From Sulfurovum sp. 16-42-52 (GTDB taxonomy: Bacteria > Campylobacterota > Campylobacteria > Campylobacterales > Sulfurovaceae), in the NCBI GenBank assembly GCA_002281755.1, contig NCHB01000001.1, forward strand, positions 62,001 through 126,000: DNA of 64,000 nt. Direction: 5' to 3'. The notes under the pieces are model-generated. The model saw only the letters and a list, made by a program, of their open reading frames with translations, was not told the DNA's origin and made no database searches. Positions 25,661-36,143 of the stretch are shown here, piece by piece (positions within the stretch are counted from its first letter, which is position 1; every line of letters begins with the position of its first letter). The position numbers and the translations under genes are program-made.

Positions 25661-26227
25661 CTAAAGCAGATGCCCCAACTGTTCTTTTTTTGTTTGAAGA
25701 TAGCCTTCATTGTAGGGGTTAGGGGTGATTTGGATGGGGAGGCGTTCGATGATTTCTATTGCACCTAAACTCTCTAGTTTTTTGGGGTTGTTGGTGAGTA
25801 GTTTGAGTTTGGTAATGCCAAAATGCTTTAAAATGAACTCTACCACTTCATAGGTGCGTTCATCGGCTCTGAAGCCGAGCTGATGGTTTGCCGCAACGGT
25901 GTCAAATCCTTTGTCCTGAAGTGCATAGGCGTTGACCTTGTTGAGCAGTCCGATATTTCTGCCTTCTTGTCTGTGGTAGATGATCATCCCGCCCTCTTTG
26001 GCGATAAGCTTTTGAGCAAAATGCAGCTGTTCGCCACAGTCGCATTTTACTGAGCCCAGTGCATCACCGGTGAGACACTCGGAGTGTACACGCACGATGG
26101 GTGCCTCAGCCAAATGGTCTGTAAAAATGGCAAGGTGTTCTCTGTGCCCTTCCTTAAATGCTTGTATATTAAAGGTTCCGTACTGCGTAGGAAGGGTGGC
26201 GATTTGCGATATTTCTATAGGCTTCAT
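25661..26227 (-). CDS. ribA: GTP cyclohydrolase II
   Basis: First step of riboflavin synthesis. HSECLTGDALGSVKCDCGEQL holds the zinc cysteines and YHRQEGRNIGLLNKVNAY is conserved. The ATG at 26227 (MKPIEISQ) gives 188 aa, normal for a stand-alone enzyme; the longer frame from 26278 adds 17 unlikely residues. No DHBP synthase domain is fused. As I recall, ribA neighbours rsmG in C. jejuni; here the lasso block separates them. It is divergent from hemB. Confidence 0.94.
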   Translation of the reverse strand: MKPIEISQIATLPTQYGTFNIQAFKEGHREHLAIFTDHLAEAPIVRVHSECLTGDALGSVKCDCGEQLHFAQKLIAKEGGMIIYHRQEGRNIGLLNKVNAYALQDKGFDTVAANHQLGFRADERTYEVVEFILKHFGITKLKLLTNNPKKLESLGAIEIIERLPIQITPNPYNEGYLQTKKEQLGHLL

Positions 26228-26316
26228 GGTGGGATTATACTTCAAAATTTGGAAATTAACCAAAATTATGCGCCACAACTGTTAAAATACCTAAAATATT
26301 TTTAAAGGTCTGCATC

Positions 26317-27288
26317 ATGTTCGCACGATTTAGAAGAAAAAGAATCCATCCCGTCTTAAGAGACTTGCTACAAGAAACACACCTGAGTGTCAATGACTTT
26401 ATCTACCCGCTTTTTGTTAAAAGTGGTGTGGGCATCAAAGAGGAAGTAGGCTCGATGCCAGGGGTTTTTCAGATGAGCATCGATGAAATCGTTAAAGAGT
26501 GTGATGCGTTAAAACAACTGGGCATCTACGCCATCATCTTGTTTGGGATTCCCGATGTCAAAGACTCTGTAGGAAGCGACGCGATGTGTGAACACGGTAT
26601 CATCGCCCAAACCGTTCGCGCAGTCAAAGCAGCACACCCTGAGATGTTTGTCGTTACAGATCTGTGCTTTTGCGAATACACCGACCATGGACACTGTGGC
26701 GTACTTGACCCCGTGCTTCACACCGTTGACAATGACATCACACTTGACAACCTGGCACGACAAGCAGTGGTGCACGCCAAAGCAGGTGTTGACCTGATAG
26801 CCCCTTCGGGGATGATGGACGGGATGATCACCGCCATCCGTGCAGGGCTTGACAACGCCGGTTTTGTCAACCTGCCTGTCATGTCTTACTCTACCAAATT
26901 TGCCTCAGCATACTACGGCCCTTTTAGAGATGTAGCAGAGTCCAGTCCTAGTTTTGGAGACAGAAGAAGCTACCAGATGAACCCCGCCAACCGTAACGAA
27001 GCCATCGCTGAGAGCCTAGAAGATGAAAAAGAAGGCGCAGATATCCTTATGGTAAAACCTGCTCTTGCCTACCTTGACATCGTGCGTGATGTCAAAAACA
27101 ACACCACCTTGCCTTTAGCCGTTTACAATGTCAGCGGTGAGTACGCCATGCTCAAGATGGCAGGTCGTGCAGGAGTCATAGACTACGACAAAGTTATGAT
27201 GGAAACCCTGATGGCATTTAAACGCGCAGGCGCAGACATCATCATCACTTACCACGCCAAAGAAGCGGCGATACTGCTTCAACAATAG
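26317..27288 (+). CDS. hemB: Delta-aminolevulinic acid dehydratase (porphobilinogen synthase)
   Basis: Condenses two ALA molecules in haem synthesis. The 323 residues show DLCFCEYTDHGHCG (metal-site cysteines), YSTKFASAYYGPFR (with an active-site lysine), MVKPALAYLDIV (Schiff-base lysine) and AVYNVSGEYAM. It is upstream of argF, in the order known from Campylobacter (ribA-hemB-argF-hemN). Confidence 0.96.
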   Translation: MFARFRRKRIHPVLRDLLQETHLSVNDFIYPLFVKSGVGIKEEVGSMPGVFQMSIDEIVKECDALKQLGIYAIILFGIPDVKDSVGSDAMCEHGIIAQTVRAVKAAHPEMFVVTDLCFCEYTDHGHCGVLDPVLHTVDNDITLDNLARQAVVHAKAGVDLIAPSGMMDGMITAIRAGLDNAGFVNLPVMSYSTKFASAYYGPFRDVAESSPSFGDRRSYQMNPANRNEAIAESLEDEKEGADILMVKPALAYLDIVRDVKNNTTLPLAVYNVSGEYAMLKMAGRAGVIDYDKVMMETLMAFKRAGADIIITYHAKEAAILLQQ

Positions 27289-27394
27289 TCCTATATGTAC
27301 CCAAGAAGTGTGAGCGCGTGCAAATTTCAACCTTTTATGGTAAAATAGTTTCTTTAATTTTACATGCATAGATGCCTGTATCAAGGAAGGTTCC

Positions 27395-28348
27395 ATGAGA
27401 CACTTTTTAACACTCAAAGATTTCAGCAAAGAAGAGATCTTGGAGATGATTGCTTTAGCACAAAAAATCAAAGCACAAACCAAAGCACGACAATTTGTGC
27501 CTTACTTGGAACATCAGACACTGGGCATGATCTTTGAAAAAAGTTCGACACGTACGCGTGTGAGTTTTGAAACCGGGATTTATCAGCTTGGTGGCGTGGG
27601 GCTTTTTCTCTCTTCTTCTGACATACAGCTCGGACGCGGTGAACCCATGAAAGATACGGCGCGTGTCATCAGCCGTATGGTGGACATGGTGATGATACGC
27701 ACCTTTGAGCAGTCTAAACTCGAAGAGTTTGCCACTTACTCCAAAGTGCCGGTCATCAATGGTCTTACAGACTCTTACCATCCTGTACAACTCATGACAG
27801 ACTATCTGACCATGCTCGAGTTTGGCAAAGGTGAAAACCCCGTGGTTGCCTATGTGGGCGATGGAAACAACATGACACACTCATGGCTGATGCTGGCTGC
27901 CAAACTTGGATTTGAACTGCGCATCGCTACACCCCAAGGGTATGAGTGTGACCCATTTATCATCCTAGAAGCACTCGAAATGGCGCAAAAAAGCGGTGCC
28001 AAAATCACCTTCACGACTGACCCCAAAGAGGCAGTAAAAGGATGTGATGTGGTCACTACCGATACATGGGTCTCCATGGGTCAGGAAGCGGAAAAAGAGG
28101 CGAGAATCGCTGCATTTAAAGGATATATGGTGGATGAATCTTTAATGGCAGAAGCAAAAGAGGATGCTATCTTCTTGCACTGCCTGCCTGCCTATAGAGG
28201 CTATGAAGTGAGTGAAGAGACATTTGAAAAACACGCAGAAGTCATCTTCACAGAAGCAGAAAACAGACTGCACGCCCAAAAAGGCATCATGGTCTGGCTG
28301 GACGCTCATCGTTCTGATGAGAGTGAGGAATTAGGAATTAGGAATTAG
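27395..28348 (+). CDS. argF: Ornithine carbamoyltransferase
   Basis: Makes citrulline from ornithine and carbamoyl phosphate. [12 protein letters not shown] near 48-59, HPVQ, and [11 protein letters not shown] near 264 (catalytic Cys) are clear. AAGGAAGG precedes the ATG. The last codons (LGIRN and TAG) are supplied by a GGAATTA heptad array, so the original C-terminus may have been changed by the repeat. Confidence 0.95.
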   Translation: MRHFLTLKDFSKEEILEMIALAQKIKAQTKARQFVPYLEHQTLGMIFEKSSTRTRVSFETGIYQLGGVGLFLSSSDIQLGRGEPMKDTARVISRMVDMVMIRTFEQSKLEEFATYSKVPVINGLTDSYHPVQLMTDYLTMLEFGKGENPVVAYVGDGNNMTHSWLMLAAKLGFELRIATPQGYECDPFIILEALEMAQKSGAKITFTTDPKEAVKGCDVVTTDTWVSMGQEAEKEARIAAFKGYMVDESLMAEAKEDAIFLHCLPAYRGYEVSEETFEKHAEVIFTEAENRLHAQKGIMVWLDAHRSDESEELGIRN

Positions 28349-28354
28349 GAATTA
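28327..28354 (+). repeat. Four-copy GGAATTA heptad array at the argF 3' end
   Basis: Four perfect tandem copies of GGAATTA. The array encodes the last residues of ArgF and its stop. The unit is nearly the same as in the arrays flanking the S23 gene at 61.6 kb. No S23 gene accompanies this copy. Confidence 0.9.
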
Positions 28355-28427
28355 TTGTTTGTATTGCATGGCAATGCTTATGATGCCTTACACAAAGAAA
28401 CCTATAGCTCTTCATTCATAAAATAAT

Positions 28428-28502
28428 GTCGACCTGAACGCCCTTGAAAGCGTAGCGATTCGAGAAGGTCGACGCTTTTTGCCTACTTTTTCTAAAAAAG
28501 TA
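28428..28502. repeat. REP-like palindrome and poly-T/A hairpin before hemN
   Basis: The 170-base gap between argF and hemN holds two structures: GTCGACCT (28428-28435) facing AGGTCGAC (28466-28473) around a 30-base interior, then CTACTTTTT facing AAAAAGTAG about 28482-28502. Either could end argF transcription. The first resembles intergenic REP-type palindromes. No gene is visible here. Confidence 0.65.
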
Positions 28503-28518
28503 GAAAGAAAACCCAAAG

Positions 28519-29919
28519 ATGAAAAAAAATTCAAGCCCAAAAGGAACCCCCTTGAGTCAAATCGATTTTGAAAAGTTCAGCAAATACTCCAAAGCAGGTC
28601 CAAGATACACCTCCTATCCTACTGCTTTAGAGTTCAGTGATGCTTTCCAATACGATGACTACATCAACTACCTGGAAACTTCAACCGAAAAACTCTCACT
28701 CTATGTGCATCTTCCTTTCTGCCGGAGTGCGTGTTACTTTTGTGGGTGTAACGTCATCTTTACCTCCAAAGAAGAAAAACTCTCAACCTACATCACCTAT
28801 CTCAAAAAAGAGATAAACCTTTTGGCCACTTACATCGATACTTCACGTGAAGTCATACAGTTTCATTTTGGCGGCGGTACACCGACTTTTTACAAAGCGT
28901 TTGAACTGGATGAGATCGTGACGTACATTAAAAGCAAATTTCCCAACTGGAGCAAGGAGGCTGAAATCTCCTGCGAGATAGACCCGCGCTACTTTAATGA
29001 AGAACAGATGAAAGTCTTTGCCAAACACGGATTTAACCGCATCTCTTTTGGCGTTCAGGACTTGGATGAAACGGTGCAAAAAGAGATCCACCGTGTCCAG
29101 CCTTTGGAACTGACCCAAAAGGCGGTCGATCTGGCAAGAAAATACGGCATCCGTTCCATCAACACGGATTTTATCTATGGATTGCCTTATCAAACCCTAG
29201 AAACATTTAAACAAACTCTTGAACTCTCTACCCAGCTTAACCCCGATAGAGTCGCGGTTTTTAACTATGCGCATGTACCGTGGCTGATGAAAACACAGCG
29301 TAAATTTGATGAGACCACCTTGCCTGCACCGGAAGTAAAACTGGAGATATTTCAGTATACTATTGACTTTTTTGAAAGCAAGGGGTATAAAATGGTAGGG
29401 ATGGATCATTTTGCAAAACCCGAAGATGAACTCTTTGCTGCCATCGAAAAAGGGGAGCTTCACCGTAACTTTCAAGGCTATACCACAAAAGGTGGTGCCA
29501 ACCTTGTGGGTATCGGGCTTACCAGCATCGGTGAAGGTGCGCGGTACTATGCACAAAACACCAAAGACATGAAAGTCTATGAAGCAGCGCTTGATACAGG
29601 CAGACTGCCTTTTGAACGCGGTGTCAATCTGAGTGAAGATGACTTTATACGAAAAGCGGTCATCATGGAACTGATGGCAAACTTTTCTATAGACATGCTT
29701 CGTATCAACACAGAGTATGGCATAGACTTTAAAAGCTATTTTGCAGATGCCCTCTTGGGATTAGAAGAATTTGTAGAAGCCAAACTGGTCACTATCTCAA
29801 ACAATAAAATCTCAGTGAGTCCAACAGGGACACTGCTGATACGCAATATAGCCATGCCCTTTGATGCCTACATGCACCAGTATGAGCAAGGCAAAAAGAG
29901 TTTTTCAAAAACAGTATAA
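28519..29919 (+). CDS. hemN: Oxygen-independent coproporphyrinogen III oxidase
   Basis: Radical SAM enzyme of anaerobic haem synthesis. YVHLPFCRSACYFCGCN (about 62-78) holds the CxxxCxxC cluster motif plus the extra Cys typical of HemN. HFGGGTPTF and NTDFIYGLPYQT follow. The length of 466 aa distinguishes true HemN from the shorter HemW. The ribosome-binding site is weak. The next gene starts 15 bases after its stop. Confidence 0.95.
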   Translation: MKKNSSPKGTPLSQIDFEKFSKYSKAGPRYTSYPTALEFSDAFQYDDYINYLETSTEKLSLYVHLPFCRSACYFCGCNVIFTSKEEKLSTYITYLKKEINLLATYIDTSREVIQFHFGGGTPTFYKAFELDEIVTYIKSKFPNWSKEAEISCEIDPRYFNEEQMKVFAKHGFNRISFGVQDLDETVQKEIHRVQPLELTQKAVDLARKYGIRSINTDFIYGLPYQTLETFKQTLELSTQLNPDRVAVFNYAHVPWLMKTQRKFDETTLPAPEVKLEIFQYTIDFFESKGYKMVGMDHFAKPEDELFAAIEKGELHRNFQGYTTKGGANLVGIGLTSIGEGARYYAQNTKDMKVYEAALDTGRLPFERGVNLSEDDFIRKAVIMELMANFSIDMLRINTEYGIDFKSYFADALLGLEEFVEAKLVTISNNKISVSPTGTLLIRNIAMPFDAYMHQYEQGKKSFSKTV

Positions 29920-29934
29920 GAGCTAAGAGGAAAT

Positions 29935-31239
29935 ATGAGCAAACCAATAGAAGAAATTTTTAATTTTACTGCCACGAGCGATGACTGTATCAAGTGCGGA
30001 AAGTGCATCCCCGTGTGTACCATACACCAAGTCAACCCTGATGAGACGACCTCTCCACGAGGGTTTATAGAACTTTTGGGTGCCTATCAACAGGGGCATC
30101 TGGAGTTGGACAAAAATGCAAAAGACATCTTTGAGTCTTGTTTTTTATGTACCAACTGTGTGGATGTCTGTCCCAACTCTCTCGCCACCGATATGGTCAT
30201 CGAAGAGGTGCGTGCAGATATCGCCGATAAATTTGGTATAGCATGGTTCAAGCGTGGATTTTTCTTTTTGCTTCGCCATCGTTTTATCATGGATATGGTG
30301 ATGAAGATGGGCTTTATGTTTAAAACCTGTGCACTCTCTCAGGACGATAAAGGCAGAGGCTTGCGTGCACGATTTTCTTTGCCACTTGTTAAAAAAGGCA
30401 GACTCTTGCCTTCTATGGCAAAAACAAGTTTTCTCAACAGCTACCCTGAAGAGATCCCTGCACCGGTTCGCGAAGAAAAAAATAAACGTGTGGCATTGTT
30501 TATAGGGTGTTTGGCAAACTACAACTACACGGGTATCGGTGACAGTTTGGTGGAGATACTTAAAGAGCTGAACATCGACATCTTTATCCCTAAAAAACAG
30601 CTCTGCTGCGGTGCACCTGCCTATTTTACGGGTGATGTGAACTCTGTGGAGTATATGACGAAAAAAAATATCGCCTACTTTGAAAGCTTCATGGATGAAT
30701 GTGACGCGATGCTCATCCCTGAAGCGACCTGTTCTGCGATGATCAAACACGACTGGGAAGTTTTTTTTAAAAACCATAAGATGCCAGAGTGGGAAGCACG
30801 TGCCAAAAAAGTAGCACAAAAGATTTTTATGGCGACCGCGTGGCTGGATGACAACACCGACTTGCAACAAATACTCAAAGAACGGGGTAAAAAATTTGAT
30901 GAAGCCGTCACCTACCATGACCCTTGTCATGCCAGAAAGGTACAGGGTATATGGCAGCAACCGCGTAATCTGCTTGCGCCAAACTACCCGATGATAGAGA
31001 TGTCTGAGTCTAACCGCTGTTGTGGTTTTGGTGGTGTAACGATGCAAACAGAGAAGTTTCACTTTGCGCAGGCTGCAGGCAAACCCAAAGCAGCGATGAT
31101 CAAAGAGACTAAAGCACACTATGTCAGTGCGGAGTGTTCAGCCTGTCGTATGCAGCTGAGTGAAGCGCTTAATGATGCCAAAGTCGAAACCATCTTTAAA
31201 AATCCGCTCGAACTCATCGCGGCGTCTCTCAAAGAGTAG
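29935..31239 (+). CDS. Fe-S protein with two CCG domains (GlcF-like)
   Basis: 434 residues: an N-terminal 2x[4Fe-4S] ferredoxin-like part (CIKCGKCIPVC about 19-29 and CFLCTNCVDVCP about 69-80), and two cysteine-rich CCG domains (GCLANY...CCGAPAYFTG and YHDPCHARK...CCGFGGV). This is the architecture of GlcF, the electron-transfer subunit of glycolate or lactate oxidases, and of HdrD-like proteins. A GlcD-type flavoprotein is encoded at 51.0 kb and could be its partner, though they are unlinked. The substrate is not determined. Confidence 0.85.
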   Translation: MSKPIEEIFNFTATSDDCIKCGKCIPVCTIHQVNPDETTSPRGFIELLGAYQQGHLELDKNAKDIFESCFLCTNCVDVCPNSLATDMVIEEVRADIADKFGIAWFKRGFFFLLRHRFIMDMVMKMGFMFKTCALSQDDKGRGLRARFSLPLVKKGRLLPSMAKTSFLNSYPEEIPAPVREEKNKRVALFIGCLANYNYTGIGDSLVEILKELNIDIFIPKKQLCCGAPAYFTGDVNSVEYMTKKNIAYFESFMDECDAMLIPEATCSAMIKHDWEVFFKNHKMPEWEARAKKVAQKIFMATAWLDDNTDLQQILKERGKKFDEAVTYHDPCHARKVQGIWQQPRNLLAPNYPMIEMSESNRCCGFGGVTMQTEKFHFAQAAGKPKAAMIKETKAHYVSAECSACRMQLSEALNDAKVETIFKNPLELIAASLKE

Positions 31240-31240
31240 T

Positions 31241-32482
31241 TTAGGCGCGTGGATTTTTTGTGTATATCACAAAGATATTGTTTCCCGCCTCATACCTGTA
31301 GCCAAGCCTCCATCCAAGCTTTTCTACGATGCTGTGGACAATATAAAGCCCCAATCCAAATCCTGAACTTCTTTTTTCTTCTTGGGAAAAGGGTTCGATA
31401 TAGTAGCTAAAAGGGTGCTGTAATGCTTCACCCTGAGAAATCACCTCTAAGCTGCCCTCTGGTGTGGATTTGAGGGTAACTTCTTTATTTTTACTGTACT
31501 TAATGCCATTATCAAGTAGATTTTTAATCGCCAAGGAGAGCAGTTTCACATCAGTCGTCAAAGCGATATTTTCCACATCGATAATCACTCGGCCTTTGAT
31601 GGTCATCAAAAGTTCCTGACTGCGGCGTATCACTTCATCGAGCATCGTATATTCAAAGTTGGGTTCAAAACTTTGCGTGGTGACACGCTCTACCTCAGCA
31701 AGTTCTGAGATAAGCTCATTCATACGCTCAAATGCGCGGATGAGAACCTCTTTGGTCGCTTCATCATCCAGCATCTCCACAATAATACGCCCTTTTGTAA
31801 TGGGTGTTTTAAGCTCATGCATCAGGTTTCGCATAAAGAGGTTTTTTGAAGCACTCAGTGTGTTGATATACCGTATCGCATCATCAAAACTTTTTGCAAT
31901 TTTACCTATCTCATCATCATAAAGGTAGGTAATACGTGTCTGTGTATCGCCTTTGGCAAAGCGTTGTATCTGCTTGTGGAGTGTTTTTAAAGGTTCCAGT
32001 TTTTTCAATACCGCCAAATAGACCAAAAGAAGCAGCCCAATCAAAAAAATACCCAGCGTCACTGCTATTTCAAAAAAATAATTCTCAGGCCTGTCATCTT
32101 GCAAGAGCAGATTATGTTCCATACGCTGCACATAGATATAGTGTGTACCGCGTATATTGAACACCCTCACTCTACCTACAGATGAGCCTCCTGTAAAGAC
32201 AGTTGTACCCTGAATCTCAATCTCTTTTTTAATCTCTTTGGCTTTTTCATCTTTGACTTCCTTGACCAAAAGATCTTTATACAGTTGCGCCAAATCCTCT
32301 TTTTGGGGGTTAAGTTCAAGTTTCGATAAAAAGGTGAGAGAGACCAGTTGATAGTGTTTATACTCTTCTATCTTGTGCCTGTCTTTATCCCAAGAGAGAA
32401 AAAGCAAAAATGTGGCAATCAAAATCAACAATGCCACGGAAAAAAGGACATGGATGAAGGTGGTTACGGGCAGGTTTCTCAT
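31241..32482 (-). CDS. Sensor histidine kinase
   Basis: 413 residues: N-terminal membrane segment (about 9-29), periplasmic sensor region (30-135), second membrane segment (about 138-158), HAMP, phosphoacceptor box LMHELKTPITKGRI with its histidine, then an ATPase domain with NLLDNGIKYS and SGFGLGLYIVHSI. The H-box wording is that of the Campylobacterota ArsS-like kinases, suggesting acid or envelope sensing; this is family inference only. It overlaps the response regulator stop by 4 bases. Confidence 0.9.
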   Translation of the reverse strand: MRNLPVTTFIHVLFSVALLILIATFLLFLSWDKDRHKIEEYKHYQLVSLTFLSKLELNPQKEDLAQLYKDLLVKEVKDEKAKEIKKEIEIQGTTVFTGGSSVGRVRVFNIRGTHYIYVQRMEHNLLLQDDRPENYFFEIAVTLGIFLIGLLLLVYLAVLKKLEPLKTLHKQIQRFAKGDTQTRITYLYDDEIGKIAKSFDDAIRYINTLSASKNLFMRNLMHELKTPITKGRIIVEMLDDEATKEVLIRAFERMNELISELAEVERVTTQSFEPNFEYTMLDEVIRRSQELLMTIKGRVIIDVENIALTTDVKLLSLAIKNLLDNGIKYSKNKEVTLKSTPEGSLEVISQGEALQHPFSYYIEPFSQEEKRSSGFGLGLYIVHSIVEKLGWRLGYRYEAGNNIFVIYTKNPRA

Positions 32483-33164
32483 ACGCGGTCAGTCAAAAGG
32501 TATCCTACCCCGCGAATAGGTTTAATATAAATATTATCCGCATCAATTTTGGCAATCTTCTGCCTGATACGGGAGATAATGACATCGATGTTTTTGATGG
32601 AGGAGTCATCATCGATGTGTTCACTTTCATACAAAAGCTGTTCGCGCGAGACTGAACCGTTTTTATGCTGCAAAAGCATACCCAACACATCAAACTCTGC
32701 AGCAGTAAGTTCCAAAGATTTACCCTTAAACCGAATCTCTCTGGCATTGGTATCGAGCACAAAAAGCTCTACTTTCTCAGCCGTTTTATCTTCAGCACTA
32801 TAGGTACGTCTTAAGATCGTTTTGATACGTGTGACGAGTTCTCTTGGATCATAAGGCTTTGGCATATAGTCATCTGCACCCCTCTCCATACCGATAACCT
32901 TATCGGTGATGTCATCTCTAGCCGAAGAGATAATGATGGGGATATTGGTGATATCACGTATCTTGGGTATGACTTCGAGTCCATCCATACCCGGTAAGGT
33001 CAAATCCAAAATAATCAAGTCAAATTTGTGTTGCGTAAGCAACGAAAGCCCTATATAAGGGTCTTCAGCTCCAATGACTTCCATGTCAAATTTTGTCAGA
33101 TAGTTTGTTAAGATGAGTGCCAGTTCGGGATCATCTTCTATGATAAGTATTTTTGTGATGACAT
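32479..33164 (-). CDS. OmpR-family response regulator, apparent frameshift at the start
   Basis: Receiver domain plus OmpR winged helix (IKNIDVIISRIRQKI and YIKPIRGVGYLL). The first in-frame ATG (33084) lies after the receiver's acidic pocket. The missing part (KILIIEDDPELALILTNYL) is encoded just upstream in frame but has no ATG, GTG or TTG. An ATG with a good AAGGAAG site lies at 33162-33164, one base out of frame. A sixth A in the A5 run at 33150-33154 would give MSSQ joined to KILIIEDD. So either one base is lost, or translation slips, or a rare ATC start at 33157-33159 is used. Confidence 0.85.
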
Positions 33165-33195
33165 CTTCCTTCTGTAGATTAGTTGATAATTAGGC

Positions 33196-34227
33196 TTATT
33201 TATTTTGTTCTTTATCATTATAATCTATATATACTTTAGTAATTGCTATCAAAAAAGAGGTGATGGCTGGACCCAAAATCATCCCCCAAAAACCATAGGT
33301 GCTCATCCCTGCCAATATGGAGAAAAATATTACGATTTCATTGATTTCTATGGTACTTTTGAGCAGATTTTCTTTAATGATTTTGATAATAATAGGCTTG
33401 ATAAAGGTATCGGCAATAACCGAAATAACCACCACAGAATATCCGCCGATAAAGAGTGCACTCTGCGCATCCATCTTTCCCCACACATATAAAGACAGTG
33501 GCAGCCAAACCAGCATACCGCCTACAATCGGTATCAAAGAAGCAAAGCCGTAGATAATACCAAAAAACACTCCGTTAAAACCAAAATACCCTACCATCAC
33601 ACCAAAGAGCAATCCTTCAAAAATGGCCGTTACAATGATGGAGTAAAAAACCACTTCCATCGTAGATGAAACTTCATGAATCATCTTGGCACTCTTCATC
33701 TTGCTTACAGGCATTAGTGCGCGTATCAAATCAAAAAAACGTTCTCCGTAAAAATTGATAATAAAATAAAAAACCACGACAAGAAACATATTTTTGACAA
33801 ATCCCAAACCGGCACTGCCTGCAGTGGTCACATAAGAAGTGGCATACTGGATATATCCTGCAATCTTTTCTTCATTGAGGCTTGTCTGGCTCCACTCTTT
33901 AAGGTAGGGAATCTTTTGAGAAAATGTTTCCACTACTGAAGTCACTTGCGTGATGATGCCGATGTCGAGCTTGGAGATATATCCTACCCCCGTGGTTGCC
34001 ATATACACCAAAGGAGCAAACAAAATTAAAACCAAAAGCAAAGAAGTAATCAACGCAGAGACTTTTCTTGAGTGAAAATACTTGATCAGTTTTTTGGTGA
34101 AGTTGTACGTTGCCATCGTGAGTAAAATCGCAACCACAATAGAGAGCAAAAAAGGCTGATAAATACTATAGGCACCCACCAATGAAAGTACAAAAAGTAC
34201 GGTAATCATCGCAGGTTTATTGTCCAT
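33196..34227 (-). CDS. AI-2E family (UPF0118) membrane transporter
   Basis: About 343 residues with seven or eight membrane segments, and the family motifs in the C-terminal half ([44 protein letters not shown]). The ATG at 34227 ([10 protein letters not shown]) overlaps ruvB by 11 bases; an in-frame start at 34269 adds residues inside ruvB and is unlikely. Members export autoinducer-2 or act as Na+/H+ antiporters; which is true here cannot be told. Confidence 0.85.
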   Translation of the reverse strand: MDNKPAMITVLFVLSLVGAYSIYQPFLLSIVVAILLTMATYNFTKKLIKYFHSRKVSALITSLLLVLILFAPLVYMATTGVGYISKLDIGIITQVTSVVETFSQKIPYLKEWSQTSLNEEKIAGYIQYATSYVTTAGSAGLGFVKNMFLVVVFYFIINFYGERFFDLIRALMPVSKMKSAKMIHEVSSTMEVVFYSIIVTAIFEGLLFGVMVGYFGFNGVFFGIIYGFASLIPIVGGMLVWLPLSLYVWGKMDAQSALFIGGYSVVVISVIADTFIKPIIIKIIKENLLKSTIEINEIVIFFSILAGMSTYGFWGMILGPAITSFLIAITKVYIDYNDKEQNK

Positions 34228-35230
34228 CAAACAGTCCGTCTTTTGTTCCTGAGAGCCTAAAATGCTCATAACTTTTTTGCGTGGCGATGCGACCTCTGGC
34301 CGTTCTTTCGATGTAACCGTTGGCTATGAGATACGGCTCCAACACATCTTCTATGGTGCCTTCATCTTCAGAGAGTGCTGCGCCAATGGTGCTAAGACCC
34401 ATGGGTTTGTTTTTGGCTGAGACTAGCAATTCTAAAAGCTGTATATCCTGCTCATCAAACCCCAAATGATTGACACCCAGTTCATCTAAAGCATACTGGG
34501 CTCTTTTTAGGGTAACTTCAGACTCACCCGCAACTTCAGAAAAATCTCTGACACGCTTGAGCAGCCGTAGAGCGATACGCGGTGTCCCTCTGCTTCGTCG
34601 TGCTATCTCGCTTGAGGCTTCTGTATGTGCCGGTTTTTCGAGTTTTTTAGACGCCTGTGTAACAATCTGTGCCAACTCTTCGGGTGTATAAAACTGCATA
34701 CGAAAATGCATACCAAAACGCTCTCTAAGAGGATTAGAAAGCATCCCTGCTCTGGTGGTTGCACCGATGAGGGTAAAGCGTGGCAAATCAATCTTCACGG
34801 TCTGTGCCGCTGGGCCGCTTCCGATGATGATGTCCAAACGAAAATCTTCCATGGCAGGGTAGAGTATCTCTTCGACTGCCGGTGACATACGGTGAATCTC
34901 ATCGATAAACAGGATATCACCCTCTTCGATGTTGGTTAAGAGTGCCGCAAGGTCACCTGCTTTTTCTATCATAGGAGCAGCCGTGGTCTTGATATTGGCG
35001 CCCATTTCATTGGAGATGATGTTTGCGATGGTCGTTTTTCCCAAACCCGGAGGACCAAAAAAGAGGATGTGATCAAGCGCCTCGTTTCTTTTTCTGCTTG
35101 CTTCTATGAAGACTTTGAGGTTCTTTTTGATCTTCTCTTGCCCGATATACTCATCCCAAGAGCTCGGTCGAAGGGTGAATTCGTAGGAAATCTCTTCACT
35201 AAAGCGTTCTATCTCTACCATACGTTCCAT
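34217..35230 (-). CDS. ruvB: Holliday junction DNA helicase RuvB
   Basis: AAA+ motor of the RuvABC branch-migration complex. [19 protein letters not shown] (Walker A, about 58-76), [10 protein letters not shown] (Walker B), [18 protein letters not shown] and [19 protein letters not shown] (arginine finger region and winged helix) are all present. The 337 residues are normal. It starts 1 base from the panB stop. Confidence 0.96.
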   Translation of the reverse strand: MERMVEIERFSEEISYEFTLRPSSWDEYIGQEKIKKNLKVFIEASRKRNEALDHILFFGPPGLGKTTIANIISNEMGANIKTTAAPMIEKAGDLAALLTNIEEGDILFIDEIHRMSPAVEEILYPAMEDFRLDIIIGSGPAAQTVKIDLPRFTLIGATTRAGMLSNPLRERFGMHFRMQFYTPEELAQIVTQASKKLEKPAHTEASSEIARRSRGTPRIALRLLKRVRDFSEVAGESEVTLKRAQYALDELGVNHLGFDEQDIQLLELLVSAKNKPMGLSTIGAALSEDEGTIEDVLEPYLIANGYIERTARGRIATQKSYEHFRLSGTKDGLFDGQ

Positions 35231-36063
35231 CAGTAGGTGTAGTCCTCGCTGGGAAATGCTCTGGATTTGACTTCATCCCTGTAGGTTTGCAGCCCTTTTC
35301 GAATCTGCTTTGCACCATCAAAATACTCTTTGACAAATTTGGGTTTAAACGCTTCAAAAAAGCCGAACATATCGCTCCATACCAGTACTTGTCCATCTGT
35401 AGTATTGCCCGAACCTATCCCTATAGTGGGTACAGAGACGGCATTGGTGATGGCTTTGGCTGCTTCTTCTTTGACACCCTCTACGACGATGGCAAACACA
35501 CCGGCTTTTTCCAACGCTTTTGCATCTTCCACCAACACATCGATATCGGCCTGATCTTTACCTCTCACTTTATAACCGCCTTCACTGCGTACAAACTGCG
35601 GCATCAGACCGATGTGCCCCAGTACTGCAATAGAGTTTTGCCTCAATGCTTCAACGATGTGCGCCCGCTCTTTTCCGCCTTCGAGCTTCACAGCCTGTGC
35701 ATTGGTTTCTCTGTACACCCTTGTGGCATTTTCGACTGCAAGTTGCGGTGTCATATAGGTACCAAAAGGCATATCGACCACAATCAACGGCAGATTAGCC
35801 CCGTTACACACTGCCTGAGTATGATAAATCATCTGATCCATGGTGGCTGAAAGCGTGTCTTCTTTACCCAAAAAACTCATATTGAGGCTGTCGCCGACCA
35901 GTATCATCTCTACTTCACCGTCAAACAGCTTGGCAAAAAGCGCATCATAGGCAGTCACCATGGTGATAGGCTCACGCCCTTTCATATTTGCAAGTGTGTT
36001 TAGGGTTACTTTTTTTTCTATCTTGGGGGTATGGATACTCATCATCGTCCTACTATGCGTCAT
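35230..36063 (-). CDS. panB: Ketopantoate hydroxymethyltransferase
   Basis: First step of pantothenate (CoA) synthesis: adds a hydroxymethyl group to 2-ketoisovalerate. [25 protein letters not shown] (metal aspartates), [16 protein letters not shown] and GIGSG are conserved. The 277 residues include a short N-terminal extension; an alternative ATG lies a few codons in (MMSIHTPK). It is divergent from trpA across an 80-base region. Confidence 0.95.
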   Translation of the reverse strand: MTHSRTMMSIHTPKIEKKVTLNTLANMKGREPITMVTAYDALFAKLFDGEVEMILVGDSLNMSFLGKEDTLSATMDQMIYHTQAVCNGANLPLIVVDMPFGTYMTPQLAVENATRVYRETNAQAVKLEGGKERAHIVEALRQNSIAVLGHIGLMPQFVRSEGGYKVRGKDQADIDVLVEDAKALEKAGVFAIVVEGVKEEAAKAITNAVSVPTIGIGSGNTTDGQVLVWSDMFGFFEAFKPKFVKEYFDGAKQIRKGLQTYRDEVKSRAFPSEDYTY

Positions 36064-36097
36064 AATTTATCGTTTCACTCATTTTATCTAAAAAATG

Positions 36098-36103
36098 TAT
36101 AAT
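36098..36103 (+). promoter_or_regulatory. Candidate -10 box for trpA-mgtE
   Basis: TATAAT 41 bases before the trpA start, in the divergent panB/trpA region. The best upstream hexamer (TTTCAC) is poorly placed, so this is tentative. Confidence 0.4.
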
Positions 36104-36143
36104 AACAAAAAATAAATGACATAGTGTCGCAAAAGAGTATCGT

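Noticed and set aside
30145-31119. 324-residue minus-strand ORF
   Set aside because: Antisense shadow of the CCG-domain Fe-S protein gene; Cys/His/Phe-rich composition typical of a reverse reading.
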